Positions 52,604 to 61,346 of a stretch of DNA of 64,000 nucleotides are shown in pieces. The stretch lies in contig JAPLFJ010000069.1 of assembly GCA_026390735.1 (NCBI GenBank), forward strand, positions 124,001 to 188,000, written 5' to 3'. This stretch comes from Ignavibacteriota bacterium. GTDB taxonomy: Bacteria > Bacteroidota > Ignavibacteria > Tepidaquicellales > Tepidaquicellaceae. The translations under genes and the position numbers were made by a program. The notes below the pieces were generated by a model. The model worked only from the letters and a program-made list of their open reading frames with translations. It searched no databases and was not told the origin of the DNA. Every line of letters starts with the position of its first letter. Position 1 is the stretch's first letter.

Positions 52604-54476
52604 AATAGCGGCATTAATATTATTGTTTGTATTTGTATTGGTTACAGGAGTCGTTGTTTTTAAGTTTAATTTAATCAGAGCAAGGGGTTCAGACGAATGT
52701 TTTGCCTGTCACGAGGACAAAACACTTGCAATGGATGTTAACGGCAAAAAGAAATCAATTTTTGTCGACCCTGTTCTTTTCAAAAATTCCACCCATAGTG
52801 CGTTTGACTGTAAGGATTGTCACGAGGGTTACAACCCTGACGAATTTCCTCATAACCCCAAGAAGGTTAAAATTAATTGCAGAGGGTGTCACGAAAAAGC
52901 AAAGAGTTTGGAAAACGGAGTTCATAAAAACAACGACTGTGCAGACTGCCATAACCCGCATAATCAGAAACCCGCAAAGGAAATGAAGGCAAATCAAACT
53001 GCCACATGCCTGAAATGTCATACAAACAGAAATGTTACGGATTACAATACGAGTATTCACGCAAAGAAAAATGTCGGTTGCGATGGCTGTCACAAAAGCG
53101 GTCACGATGCGAAGAAAATAACAAAGGGGGAAGTAGTACAGGTTTGCGGAAACTGTCATGGTTCTCATCAGAAGGACTTTAACAACAGTATTCATCAAAC
53201 CGTTATGAAGGGCGGAAATAAAAATACACCTACCTGTATTGATTGTCACGGTTCTCATAAAATCGTAGGGAATAAAATGTCAATTGAATCTATTGCGTGT
53301 CTGAAATGCCACCTTGACGAAAAATTATTCCCGGGAGACCAGAAAGGTTCTGCAAAATTTGTAGCGAAGTACAAAACAAGTATTCATTCCTCAATACAAA
53401 TAGACGGTAAACAGGCGGCAGGGTGTGTTGATTGCCACGGTAACCATATGATTGAATCCACAAACGACCCTACAAAATCTACTGTCAGAGCACGTATGAT
53501 GGAAACATGCGGAAAATGTCACACAAAAGAAATCGATCATTATTACAAATCTTCTCACGGGCAGGCTTATAAAAACGGAGATAATAATGCTCCAACCTGT
53601 TTCCAGTGCCATGGTGAGCATGGAATTAATTCAGTATTGCGATCAGACGATTTTTCAAAGATAAATCAGACTGAAATGTGTTTGTCGTGCCATCAGGATA
53701 ACAGGGTTAATAAAAACAAGGAAACACACCTAAACGACTATAAAAAGAGTTTTCATTACATAGCTTTGCAAAACGGAAACACTAAAGCGGCTACATGCAG
53801 TAATTGTCACGGACCTCATGAAATGAAACCGGCATCAGATCCTGAATCACAAATTTATAAAAAGAATGTAGATGGAACCTGTGGTCAAATCGGGTGCCAT
53901 GAACAGGAGAAAAAAGATTATTCAGGAAGTATTCATCACACGACTTTAATGTCTAAAGAAAACTCTGATTCTCCTACCTGTAACAGTTGTCACGGAGCAC
54001 ATCAGGTTGTTAACACTGATTCACTAGGAAAAGACCAGGGATCAAAACAAAAGGGTATCGTTAAATTATGTTCGAACTGTCACGCCTCTGTCGAGTTAGT
54101 GCGTAACAATAATTTACCTAATGTAGCCTCAAACTATAATGAAAGTTTTCACGGTCTGGCAGTCAGAGGTGGTTCAAACAAGGCTGCTTCCTGCGGAAGT
54201 TGTCATGGTAATCATAATATCCGACCATCAACCGATTCATTATCAACCATAAACAAGAAGAATCTTGGTCAGACTTGCGGTAAGTGTCATCCGGGTGCTG
54301 ATAATGTATTCCTGAACACAAAAATGCATATTCTTAAAGCAGAAACAGATAATCCAATGCTGTTCTGGATTACCAGATTTTATATACTCATGATTATTGG
54401 TGTTATTGGAGGAATGGTGTTGCATAATATTTTAGATTATCGCAGAAAATTAAAAGAGAAAAAGGCGGGACAATAG
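52590..54476 (+). CDS. 19-haem c-type cytochrome, membrane-anchored
   Basis: 628 residues with an N-terminal helix (7-27) and a C-terminal helix (about 590-612), so probably anchored with the haem domain in the periplasm. I count 18 CXXCH motifs (from CFACH to CGKCH) plus one CX4CH, CGQIGCH at nt 53880-53900. Repeats of the form SIH/SFH...C..CHG.H suggest internal duplication. The following gene, 2 nt away, encodes a di-haem cytochrome b, so the pair looks like a quinol:cytochrome c oxidoreductase of the bc type used in metal-respiring bacteria. Acceptor unknown. Confidence 0.88.
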   Translation: MLKSKIAALILLFVFVLVTGVVVFKFNLIRARGSDECFACHEDKTLAMDVNGKKKSIFVDPVLFKNSTHSAFDCKDCHEGYNPDEFPHNPKKVKINCRGCHEKAKSLENGVHKNNDCADCHNPHNQKPAKEMKANQTATCLKCHTNRNVTDYNTSIHAKKNVGCDGCHKSGHDAKKITKGEVVQVCGNCHGSHQKDFNNSIHQTVMKGGNKNTPTCIDCHGSHKIVGNKMSIESIACLKCHLDEKLFPGDQKGSAKFVAKYKTSIHSSIQIDGKQAAGCVDCHGNHMIESTNDPTKSTVRARMMETCGKCHTKEIDHYYKSSHGQAYKNGDNNAPTCFQCHGEHGINSVLRSDDFSKINQTEMCLSCHQDNRVNKNKETHLNDYKKSFHYIALQNGNTKAATCSNCHGPHEMKPASDPESQIYKKNVDGTCGQIGCHEQEKKDYSGSIHHTTLMSKENSDSPTCNSCHGAHQVVNTDSLGKDQGSKQKGIVKLCSNCHASVELVRNNNLPNVASNYNESFHGLAVRGGSNKAASCGSCHGNHNIRPSTDSLSTINKKNLGQTCGKCHPGADNVFLNTKMHILKAETDNPMLFWITRFYILMIIGVIGGMVLHNILDYRRKLKEKKAGQ

Positions 54477-54478
54477 TA

Positions 54479-55177
54479 ATGGCATCAGAAGAAAAATATT
54501 TAAGAATGACTTTGAATGAGAGAATCCAGCATTTTCTGCTTCTCTCTACTTTTATGACTTTGGTATTTACGGGATTTGCTTTAAAATATCCGGAAGCTTT
54601 CTGGGTTAAATGGACAATGTTTTTTATCGGCAAAAACGCTTTTGAATTAAGAGGAGTAGTACACAGAGTAGCGGCAGTATTGATGACTGGCGCTTCTGTA
54701 TATCATTTATTCTATATAATTTTTACAAGGCGCGGCAGAAAATTAGTAGCCGACCTTTGGTTCTACAAAAAAGACTTAACCGATTTATTTCAGTCCATAG
54801 GTTATATAACAGGCAAGAAGGACGAAAGACCAAAACTCGGAAGGTTCAGTTACATAGAAAAAGCAGAATACTGGGCAGTGGTCTGGGGAACGTTTGTAAT
54901 GGGTGCAACGGGAAGTCTGTTGTGGTTTCAGAATTACTTCCTTCCGATTATAAATGTTTACGGAATGGATATAGCGACTGCAGTCCACTGGTACGAAGCA
55001 ATATTGGCGTCACTTGCAATTCTGGTCTGGCACTTTTACTTTATTTTCATGAACCCTGATGTTGCACCTATGAATAAAGCCTGGTTTACAGGCTATCTGA
55101 CGCGGCACCAGATGGAAAATGAACATCCGCTGGAACTGGAAGAAATTGAGGCCCGGCAGCATAAAGAAAAGCTGTAG
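54479..55177 (+). CDS. Di-haem cytochrome b (formate dehydrogenase gamma-like)
   Basis: 232 residues, four transmembrane helices. Likely haem-ligand histidines are His18 (RIQHFLLLS) in helix 1, His62 and His76 in helix 2 (RGVVHRVAA, SVYHLFYI), and the two in TAVHWYEA and VWHFYFIF in helix 4. This pattern fits the FdnI/HybB-like cytochrome b561 fold, which takes electrons from quinol to haem c. It lies 2 nt after the 19-haem cytochrome. Confidence 0.85.
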   Translation: MASEEKYLRMTLNERIQHFLLLSTFMTLVFTGFALKYPEAFWVKWTMFFIGKNAFELRGVVHRVAAVLMTGASVYHLFYIIFTRRGRKLVADLWFYKKDLTDLFQSIGYITGKKDERPKLGRFSYIEKAEYWAVVWGTFVMGATGSLLWFQNYFLPIINVYGMDIATAVHWYEAILASLAILVWHFYFIFMNPDVAPMNKAWFTGYLTRHQMENEHPLELEEIEARQHKEKL

Positions 55178-55213
55178 TTTTAGATTATTATATCATTAAA
55201 CAGATTTTTAGAT

Positions 55214-55236
55214 AACTGCAGATTCAATCTGCAGTT
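55214..55236 (+). other. Intercistronic hairpin
   Basis: A perfect 10-bp stem AACTGCAGAT (55214-55223) with ATCTGCAGTT (55227-55236) and a 3-nt loop. No T run follows, so it is more likely an mRNA stability or processing element than a terminator. It lies between cytochrome b and the NapC-like gene. Confidence 0.6.
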
Positions 55237-55258
55237 TGCAATTTAAAAAAACAATATT

Positions 55259-57286
55259 ATGGATGAAGAAAAGAAAACCAAGAAAAGAAGATTGTTTAAA
55301 ACTGTAACAGGTTTTAGGAGATTTCTATTGTTTTCGGGAATATATTTTGTACTTTTTGTTATCATACTTGCGGCTACAGCCGAATATACTTCACGTCCGA
55401 GTTTTTGCCCGACCTGCCATTATATGGAGCCTTTTTATAACAGCTGGAAGTCTTCCTCGCATAATAAGATTCAGTGTGTGCAATGTCACTTTGAACCAGG
55501 GCTTGAAGGAAAGATAAAAGGAAAATTAAACGGGCTGGTTCAGATTGTCAGTTATGTGTCCACTTCATACAAGAAAAGAAAACCATGGGCCGATATACCT
55601 GATAACACATGTTCAAGAGAGGGTTGTCACGTAAATCAGTCTATACAGGATACGTTATACGAAACAAAAGGTGTGTCGTTTAATCACAAACATCACTTAT
55701 CTGAACTGAGGAGGGGCAAAAAATTAAAGTGTACAAGCTGTCACTCTCAGATTGTTCAGGGGTCTCATATGCAGGTAACTTATTCAACCTGCTTTAACTG
55801 CCACTTTCATAAATCAGATGACCCGGAACACAAATATGACAAGTTGTCGGATTGCCAGACCTGTCATAAACTAAAGAGCAAAACACAGGAACAGTTAGCA
55901 TCGATGAAGTATAATCATACTGTTGTTGTGAAAAATGATATGAACTGTTCGAGTTGTCACGTTAATGTAGTTTCAGGAAAAGGAGAAGTAGGCAAAGAGA
56001 GGTGTTTCCAGTGTCATTTTGAGGACAATAAAATAGACAAGTATAATGACATAGAATTCATGCATACGACGCATATTTCAAAGCACAGCATGAACTGTAT
56101 GTATTGCCATACTCCGATAAAGCATAAGATTGAAAAAATGGATGCCAATGCTCCGCCTGATTGTCAGAGCTGCCATACAGGAGCACACACTTATCAGGTA
56201 AGTCTGTTTGCAGGTGAAAACGGAAATAACACAGAAAACTTACCAAGTTCAATGTATGTAAGCGGAATAAACTGTAAAGGTTGTCACGTTCTGCACGAGA
56301 TTGATAAAAGGGACATTAACACTTCAAAGGCAAGCAAGAATGCCTGTGATCAGTGTCACGGAGAAGGTTATGGGAAATTAATTAAACAATGGGAAAACTC
56401 TTCAATTAAAAGACTTGCAACAATTAAGTCGATTTATGCTGTTGCAAAGAATATTGTAAGTTCATCCGGAAGTAACAGAAAAAATGAGGCATTGCTGAAA
56501 CTTGACGAAGCTTATCACAACATTAAAATTGTTGATATAGGGAAGAGTGTTCATAACATTCAGTTTGCCGATAAACTTCTTATCGGAAGTTATGGTATTA
56601 TGAATGAGGCGTTGAAAATGGTAGGTTCTACCAAAACGTTACCTGAGTTTAAGTCAAACTCAGAATTTGTTCCGAACGAATGTTATAATTGCCATGCGGG
56701 AATCCAGGAAGCAGACACAAAAGCATTCGGAAAACCTTTTTCACATAAAGGGCATATTGTAAAACAAAGATTACAGTGCAACAAATGTCATTCAAATGAC
56801 AACAAGCACGGACAGTTAATTATCACGCAATCAAGTTGTAACAATTGTCATCATAATAATGCTAAAACGAGTGAGTCCTGTAACGATTGTCACAAGATTC
56901 AATCGCAAACATTCAACGGTACACTGAACGGTAAAAACCAGCCTGATATAATGAAAGAGGGTGGAACGAAGTGTAATGATTGCCATCTGTCTTCATCTGT
57001 AATCGTTAAACCTGACTCCAAAATCTGTTCAAAATGTCATGACGCAGGATACAGCAACACAATGGCAGACTGGAAGAAAGATGTTACATCGCTGGTAAAG
57101 GAAGCCGATAATTTAATAAATGATGTAAAGAGCAAGGAGTTAAGCGAAGAAAACAAAACCGTAATAAATGAAACACGTAAGTTAATTAATATGGTTAATT
57201 CCAACCCAAGTCTTTATGTACATAATAACGAGTTGATAAGTTCTTTGTTATCTGAAAAAATAAAACTATTAAAGAAAATGAAGTAG
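55259..57286 (+). CDS. 18-haem cytochrome with NapC/NirT-like N-terminus
   Basis: 675 residues. One N-terminal transmembrane helix (about 21-42) precedes CPTCHYMEPFYNSW and CVQCHFEPG, the beginning of a NapC/NirT/NrfH-type domain that oxidises quinol. I count 17 CXXCH motifs and one CX4CH (CSREGCH, nt 55610-55630). A haem-free helical stretch at about residues 380-465 divides twelve haem sites from the last six, and another haem-free tail ends the protein. It is a fusion of a quinol dehydrogenase head with a long multihaem wire. Confidence 0.85.
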   Translation: MDEEKKTKKRRLFKTVTGFRRFLLFSGIYFVLFVIILAATAEYTSRPSFCPTCHYMEPFYNSWKSSSHNKIQCVQCHFEPGLEGKIKGKLNGLVQIVSYVSTSYKKRKPWADIPDNTCSREGCHVNQSIQDTLYETKGVSFNHKHHLSELRRGKKLKCTSCHSQIVQGSHMQVTYSTCFNCHFHKSDDPEHKYDKLSDCQTCHKLKSKTQEQLASMKYNHTVVVKNDMNCSSCHVNVVSGKGEVGKERCFQCHFEDNKIDKYNDIEFMHTTHISKHSMNCMYCHTPIKHKIEKMDANAPPDCQSCHTGAHTYQVSLFAGENGNNTENLPSSMYVSGINCKGCHVLHEIDKRDINTSKASKNACDQCHGEGYGKLIKQWENSSIKRLATIKSIYAVAKNIVSSSGSNRKNEALLKLDEAYHNIKIVDIGKSVHNIQFADKLLIGSYGIMNEALKMVGSTKTLPEFKSNSEFVPNECYNCHAGIQEADTKAFGKPFSHKGHIVKQRLQCNKCHSNDNKHGQLIITQSSCNNCHHNNAKTSESCNDCHKIQSQTFNGTLNGKNQPDIMKEGGTKCNDCHLSSSVIVKPDSKICSKCHDAGYSNTMADWKKDVTSLVKEADNLINDVKSKELSEENKTVINETRKLINMVNSNPSLYVHNNELISSLLSEKIKLLKKMK

Positions 57287-57325
57287 GTTGTTTCGATAGC
57301 TGTTTTAACTAAAAAAAGATAATAT

Positions 57326-58597
57326 ATGAGAGACAGAAAACATATAGTAACGATTTTTTCCTTAATTGTATTCGTTATTATTATTGGCGTGATAGCCCGG
57401 TTGATTTTAAAACCGGATTCTTTCGGCGAGCACGGTCAATACAGATGGAATGCAGTTTCTGAATTACAAAAACAGGAAATTGTGAACCAGAATATCAGTA
57501 CCTGCGCGAAATGTCATGATGATATTTATCAGTTGCATGAAAAAGATGCTCATTTTAGTGTCCCTTGTGTTGATTGCCATGGTGCAGGTAATTTACATGT
57601 ACTTTTTCATGAAGGGGGAGACAGCGCAAAACAAATTACAAAAGAACAGGCAGCTCTTCCAAAAGAATACAAACTTGAGGGTTGTCTTTTTTGTCACAAG
57701 AAATTAAAAGCAAGACCTTCGGATTTTCCGCAGATTAATCAGGAAGATCATTATAAGTTTCTTAATGTTCCTGACCTGAAGACTAAATGTATTGAATGCC
57801 ATAGTCCTCATCAGCCTGTATTCATGCTGACCGCAGTCAGGGAAGCAAGAATACACCCTATTGTTTACAGATGTACTGAGTGCCACGATAAAAAACCCGA
57901 GCAGAGCTTTAAGGAAGTTGCAGGCCACCCTGCAATATTTGAATGCAACGACTGTCATCCAAAGATAGTAAAGAGTTTTAATGAACGTCCGCACCATAAA
58001 TACATTGAATGCAGAACGTGTCACCTTTATCACAAAGAAAATGAAACAACCGGCAGAATATATAAGAATGGAAACGCAAGATTCTGTTTGCTTTGTCACG
58101 AAAAGAAACCATTCAAGGATGAAAATTATCCGCCTAAAATTGAATGGCCTTCTCACGTCGGAAATTCTAATATAATAACGAAAAGTGACGAAAAAATTTG
58201 TCTGAATTGTCATGCTGACAGAATTCACGATATGGATGTGAAGATAAGGGCAAACCCACATTCAAGTGACTGGGTCTCAACACACAAAAATTTTGCAAAG
58301 GTGCAATTAACCGTATGTCAGGGTTGTCACACAAGTAACGACTGTTCTTCGTGTCACTCAAAAACAAAACCTGTTTCTCATAATCAGAACTGGAGAAAGC
58401 AGCATCCGTCTTTTGGAGCGAAAAACCAATCAACCTGTGAGATGTGTCACAAAAAAGACGCGTGTATGAATTGTCATAAGTTGTCGATGCCGCATCCCAA
58501 AGGATTTGAGGATAACCACAAAGAAGTGGCTACACAAAAAGGTAAAGCGGTGTGTATGAACTGCCACAAAGAGGAATTTTGTAAACAATGCCATTAA
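57326..58597 (+). CDS. 15-haem c-type cytochrome, membrane-anchored
   Basis: 423 residues with an uncleaved N-terminal helix (about 7-28). I count 15 CXXCH motifs, from CAKCH near residue 54 to CKQCH, which forms the last five residues. Haems 10-15 are crowded into the last 100 residues. The next two genes encode an NrfC-like iron-sulfur protein and an NrfD-like quinol subunit, so this may be their electron acceptor, as NrfB or cytochrome c is in related complexes. Confidence 0.87.
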   Translation: MRDRKHIVTIFSLIVFVIIIGVIARLILKPDSFGEHGQYRWNAVSELQKQEIVNQNISTCAKCHDDIYQLHEKDAHFSVPCVDCHGAGNLHVLFHEGGDSAKQITKEQAALPKEYKLEGCLFCHKKLKARPSDFPQINQEDHYKFLNVPDLKTKCIECHSPHQPVFMLTAVREARIHPIVYRCTECHDKKPEQSFKEVAGHPAIFECNDCHPKIVKSFNERPHHKYIECRTCHLYHKENETTGRIYKNGNARFCLLCHEKKPFKDENYPPKIEWPSHVGNSNIITKSDEKICLNCHADRIHDMDVKIRANPHSSDWVSTHKNFAKVQLTVCQGCHTSNDCSSCHSKTKPVSHNQNWRKQHPSFGAKNQSTCEMCHKKDACMNCHKLSMPHPKGFEDNHKEVATQKGKAVCMNCHKEEFCKQCH

Positions 58598-58617
58598 ACT
58601 TAGATAAATAAAACAGA

Positions 58618-59376
58618 ATGGAAAAAATAGAAAGACGTCAATTTATTAAGTTAGGATTATTCAGCACTGCAGGAATTCTGGTTGGTTCGTTTTTTGCATT
58701 TGCGAAAACCGAAAAAGACATTGAAGTAAACAGTTATGAAGACTTGCTGAAATTCGACTGGGGTTATATTGTTGACACAACAAGATGCATCGGATGTGGT
58801 TCGTGCGTCCGCGCCTGTAAAGTTGAGAACGAAGTCCCTGAGGGATATTTCAGGACTTGGGTTGAAAGGTTTGAAATAACAAAAGATGAAACAGTATACG
58901 TAGATTCTCCAAAAGGTGCTATAGAAGGATTTAACAGGGATAATGCGCAAACCGCAGAAATTGTAAAAGCATTTTTTGTTCCTAAATTGTGTAATCACTG
59001 CTACGACGCCCCTTGTATACAGGTTTGTCCTGTCGGCGCATCTTATCGTTCTCCTGATAAAGTTGTTCTGGTTGACAAAGAACATTGTGTGGGTTGTGGT
59101 TATTGTGTACAGGCCTGTCCATACGGCGTCAGGTATATAAATGAAGAAAAGGGAGTAGCCGATAAATGTACTTTGTGTTATCACAGAATACAAAAAGGAT
59201 TAGCCCCTGCATGTGTAAATTCCTGTCCGAGAAATGCAAGGATATACGGTAATCTTAAAGATCCGAACAGTGAAATAAATAAGGTTCTCCATCAACGAAG
59301 GTATGGACTTCTGAAACCTGACCTGGGAACCAATCCAAAATGTTTCTATATTGGTTTAGATAAGGAGGTAAAATAA
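58618..59376 (+). CDS. NrfC/DmsB-like 4x[4Fe-4S] protein with Tat signal
   Basis: 252 residues. The twin-arginine signal is ERRQFIKLG followed by a hydrophobic stretch, so the folded protein is exported and probably stays anchored. Four cysteine groups fit four [4Fe-4S] clusters: CIGCGSCVRAC, CNHCYDAPCIQVCP, CVGCGYCVQACP and CTLCYHRIQ...CVNSCP. It passes electrons between the NrfD-like subunit encoded next and a cytochrome. Its last codons contain a perfect AAGGAGGT ribosome site for the next gene. Confidence 0.92.
   Translation: MEKIERRQFIKLGLFSTAGILVGSFFAFAKTEKDIEVNSYEDLLKFDWGYIVDTTRCIGCGSCVRACKVENEVPEGYFRTWVERFEITKDETVYVDSPKGAIEGFNRDNAQTAEIVKAFFVPKLCNHCYDAPCIQVCPVGASYRSPDKVVLVDKEHCVGCGYCVQACPYGVRYINEEKGVADKCTLCYHRIQKGLAPACVNSCPRNARIYGNLKDPNSEINKVLHQRRYGLLKPDLGTNPKCFYIGLDKEVK
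59362..59369 (+). promoter_or_regulatory. Perfect Shine-Dalgarno sequence
   Basis: AAGGAGGT, 6 nt before the ATG at 59376. It stands out because most genes in this window show no such sequence. It lies inside the end of the iron-sulfur gene, so it should raise NrfD synthesis in step. Confidence 0.75.
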
Positions 59377-60533
59377 TGGATACTCTAAGTAATTATATTT
59401 TCCCAAATGAATTTCATATTACCTGGACAGTTATGATTGTTTTATACCCGTACATAACAGGTATGGTCGCGGGCGCTTTTATAGTCTCATCTTTTTACCA
59501 TGTGTTTAATATGGAGAAACTTAAAACAGTGGCCAGATTTGCACTCGTATCATCATTGGCATTCCTGCTCTTTGCCACGGTTCCTCTTTTAAACCATCTG
59601 GGCCGACCAGAGCGTGCGTTCTATATTATGATGACTCCAAATTTCAGTTCAGCTATGAGCGGGTTCGGTTTTATTTATTCATTTTATATGATAATCGTTG
59701 TTCTGGAAATCTGGCTGAGTTATCGTGTTGAGATTATCGATAAATATAATAAATCCAATGGAATTGTAAAATTTATATACCTCGTTGTTTTATTGGGGAA
59801 CGCGAATGACAATGAAAACACAAGAAGGTTTGATAAACGATTAGTTATTGCATTAGCAAGTTTTGGAATACCCGTTGCTTGTATTCTGCACGGATATGTA
59901 GGTTTCCTTTTCGGTTCTATTAAGGCAAACCCATGGTGGTCAACACCTCTTATGTTTATAATATTTATTTTTTCTGCCATCGTTTCAGGCTTAGCGGTTT
60001 TGATATTTTTATATCAGTTTGTTCATTGGATGAGAAAAAGGAGTATAGACCAGGACTGCCTTGATTTAATGGCAAAATGGCTTTGGGGTTTTATGATAAT
60101 TGCAGTTACACTAGAACTTATGGAAGTTCTGTCAATTTCTTATGAAAACACAGAAAGATGGGCTATACTCAGACAATTAATAGACGGCAAACTAAAATTA
60201 TCTTACGTCTACTTGCAGATCGGACTGTTTTCTATTGTCCCATTTATTATGCTTACAATTACGTCTCTGTCTAAAATGAAAAACACTAAAGTGAAAAATC
60301 TTACAATATGGATTGCTTCGGTAATGCTGTTATTACAGGTTTTGTTTATGCGCTGGAATGTTGTTATTGGCGGACAATTGGTTTCTAAAAGTATGCGTGG
60401 GTTTACTGAATATTTTCCGGGATTGTGGGATAAAGAAGGACTTATTGTATCCTTCCTTATAATTTTAGTACCTTTTGTTTTATTGTATTTATTCGATAAG
60501 GTATTTCCGTTTTTCGGTGAGAAAAGCCATTAA
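59376..60533 (+). CDS. NrfD/PsrC-like quinol-interacting membrane subunit
   Basis: 385 residues with about nine or ten transmembrane helices. FATVPLLNHLGRPERAFYIM is a typical NrfD segment (split near residues 66-85) and LNHLGRPER is the most diagnostic. It should bind quinol and pass electrons to the iron-sulfur partner, whose stop codon overlaps its ATG by one base. The pair plus the 15-haem cytochrome resembles the NrfCD-type module of Cbc and alternative complex III families, without the molybdoenzyme subunit. Confidence 0.9.
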   Translation: MDTLSNYIFPNEFHITWTVMIVLYPYITGMVAGAFIVSSFYHVFNMEKLKTVARFALVSSLAFLLFATVPLLNHLGRPERAFYIMMTPNFSSAMSGFGFIYSFYMIIVVLEIWLSYRVEIIDKYNKSNGIVKFIYLVVLLGNANDNENTRRFDKRLVIALASFGIPVACILHGYVGFLFGSIKANPWWSTPLMFIIFIFSAIVSGLAVLIFLYQFVHWMRKRSIDQDCLDLMAKWLWGFMIIAVTLELMEVLSISYENTERWAILRQLIDGKLKLSYVYLQIGLFSIVPFIMLTITSLSKMKNTKVKNLTIWIASVMLLLQVLFMRWNVVIGGQLVSKSMRGFTEYFPGLWDKEGLIVSFLIILVPFVLLYLFDKVFPFFGEKSH

Positions 60534-60710
60534 GCAGAATTTGTAATAATATACATTTATAAGGAACACATGACAATTACCGGAGTTAAATAAAGAGGAT
60601 ATTAAGGCATTAAAAAGAGACAGAAAATATGTTGAAAAAAACAAATATTGAATTTAATTTTATACTAATAAAAACTATATTTAATTAACTTAAACTAAAA
60701 CCAAACAAAC

Positions 60711-61259
60711 ATGAAAAAGAAAATTTTCATCACTGTTAGTCTGACGTTATTCGTGGGAATGTTTTTGTTCTCATTTTCTGTTATTCCAACAGATAACGCA
60801 GGTCAGAACAAGTATGTTGGTGTCAGCAAATGTGGTCCTTGCCACAAGTCTGAGTCAGCCGGAAAACAACTTAGTATCTGGCAGGATTCCAAACATGCAA
60901 ATGCCTGGAAAACTTTAGAATCACCTGAAGCAGATAAAATTGCCAAGGATAAAGGATTCGGAAAAGCCAGTGAAACACCAGCATGTATCAAATGTCACGT
61001 TCTCGGAAAAGACCTTGACCCGTCTGAGTTTGCCGAAACATTCGACAAAACACAGGGTGTACAATGTGAAACTTGTCACGGTGCAGGTTCCGAATACAAG
61101 TCAACCATGAAAGACAAAGCAAAAGCCATCGAAAACGGATTAATCGTTGGTGCAGGTGAAACATTATGCACAGGCTGTCACAATTCTGAAAGTCCTTCAT
61201 TCAAAGGATTCAAGTATGATGAAATGTGGGCAAAAATTAAACATTCAAAAGGTAATTAA
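60711..61259 (+). CDS. Exported tetrahaem cytochrome (c554-like)
   Basis: 182 residues with a cleavable signal peptide (about residues 1-24). Four CXXCH motifs: CGPCH, CIKCH, CETCH and CTGCH. The KYVGVSKCGPCHKSE opening, the SKHANAWKTL segment and VQCETCHGAGSEY are typical of the cytochrome c554 family of small periplasmic electron carriers. It has its own 177-nt upstream gap and a terminator, so it may be made in larger amounts than its neighbours. It could shuttle electrons to the outer membrane. Confidence 0.87.
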   Translation: MKKKIFITVSLTLFVGMFLFSFSVIPTDNAGQNKYVGVSKCGPCHKSESAGKQLSIWQDSKHANAWKTLESPEADKIAKDKGFGKASETPACIKCHVLGKDLDPSEFAETFDKTQGVQCETCHGAGSEYKSTMKDKAKAIENGLIVGAGETLCTGCHNSESPSFKGFKYDEMWAKIKHSKGN

Positions 61260-61270
61260 TTGTTCTTAAT

Positions 61271-61308
61271 ATGAAGGTCATATATTTAATATGACCTTCA
61301 TTTTTTTA
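61271..61308 (+). terminator. Rho-independent terminator
   Basis: A perfect 13-bp stem ATGAAGGTCATAT (61271-61283) with its complement (61289-61301), then seven T. It may separate the tetrahaem gene from the porin gene or only lower read-through. Confidence 0.9.
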
Positions 61309-61346
61309 AATCTTAAGATTTATTTTATTAAAAATTACTTCATATT

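Noticed and set aside
52755-53258. Long minus-strand frame inside the 19-haem cytochrome gene
   Set aside because: It is a shadow caused by the regular CXXCH codons; the plus-strand product explains the sequence fully.
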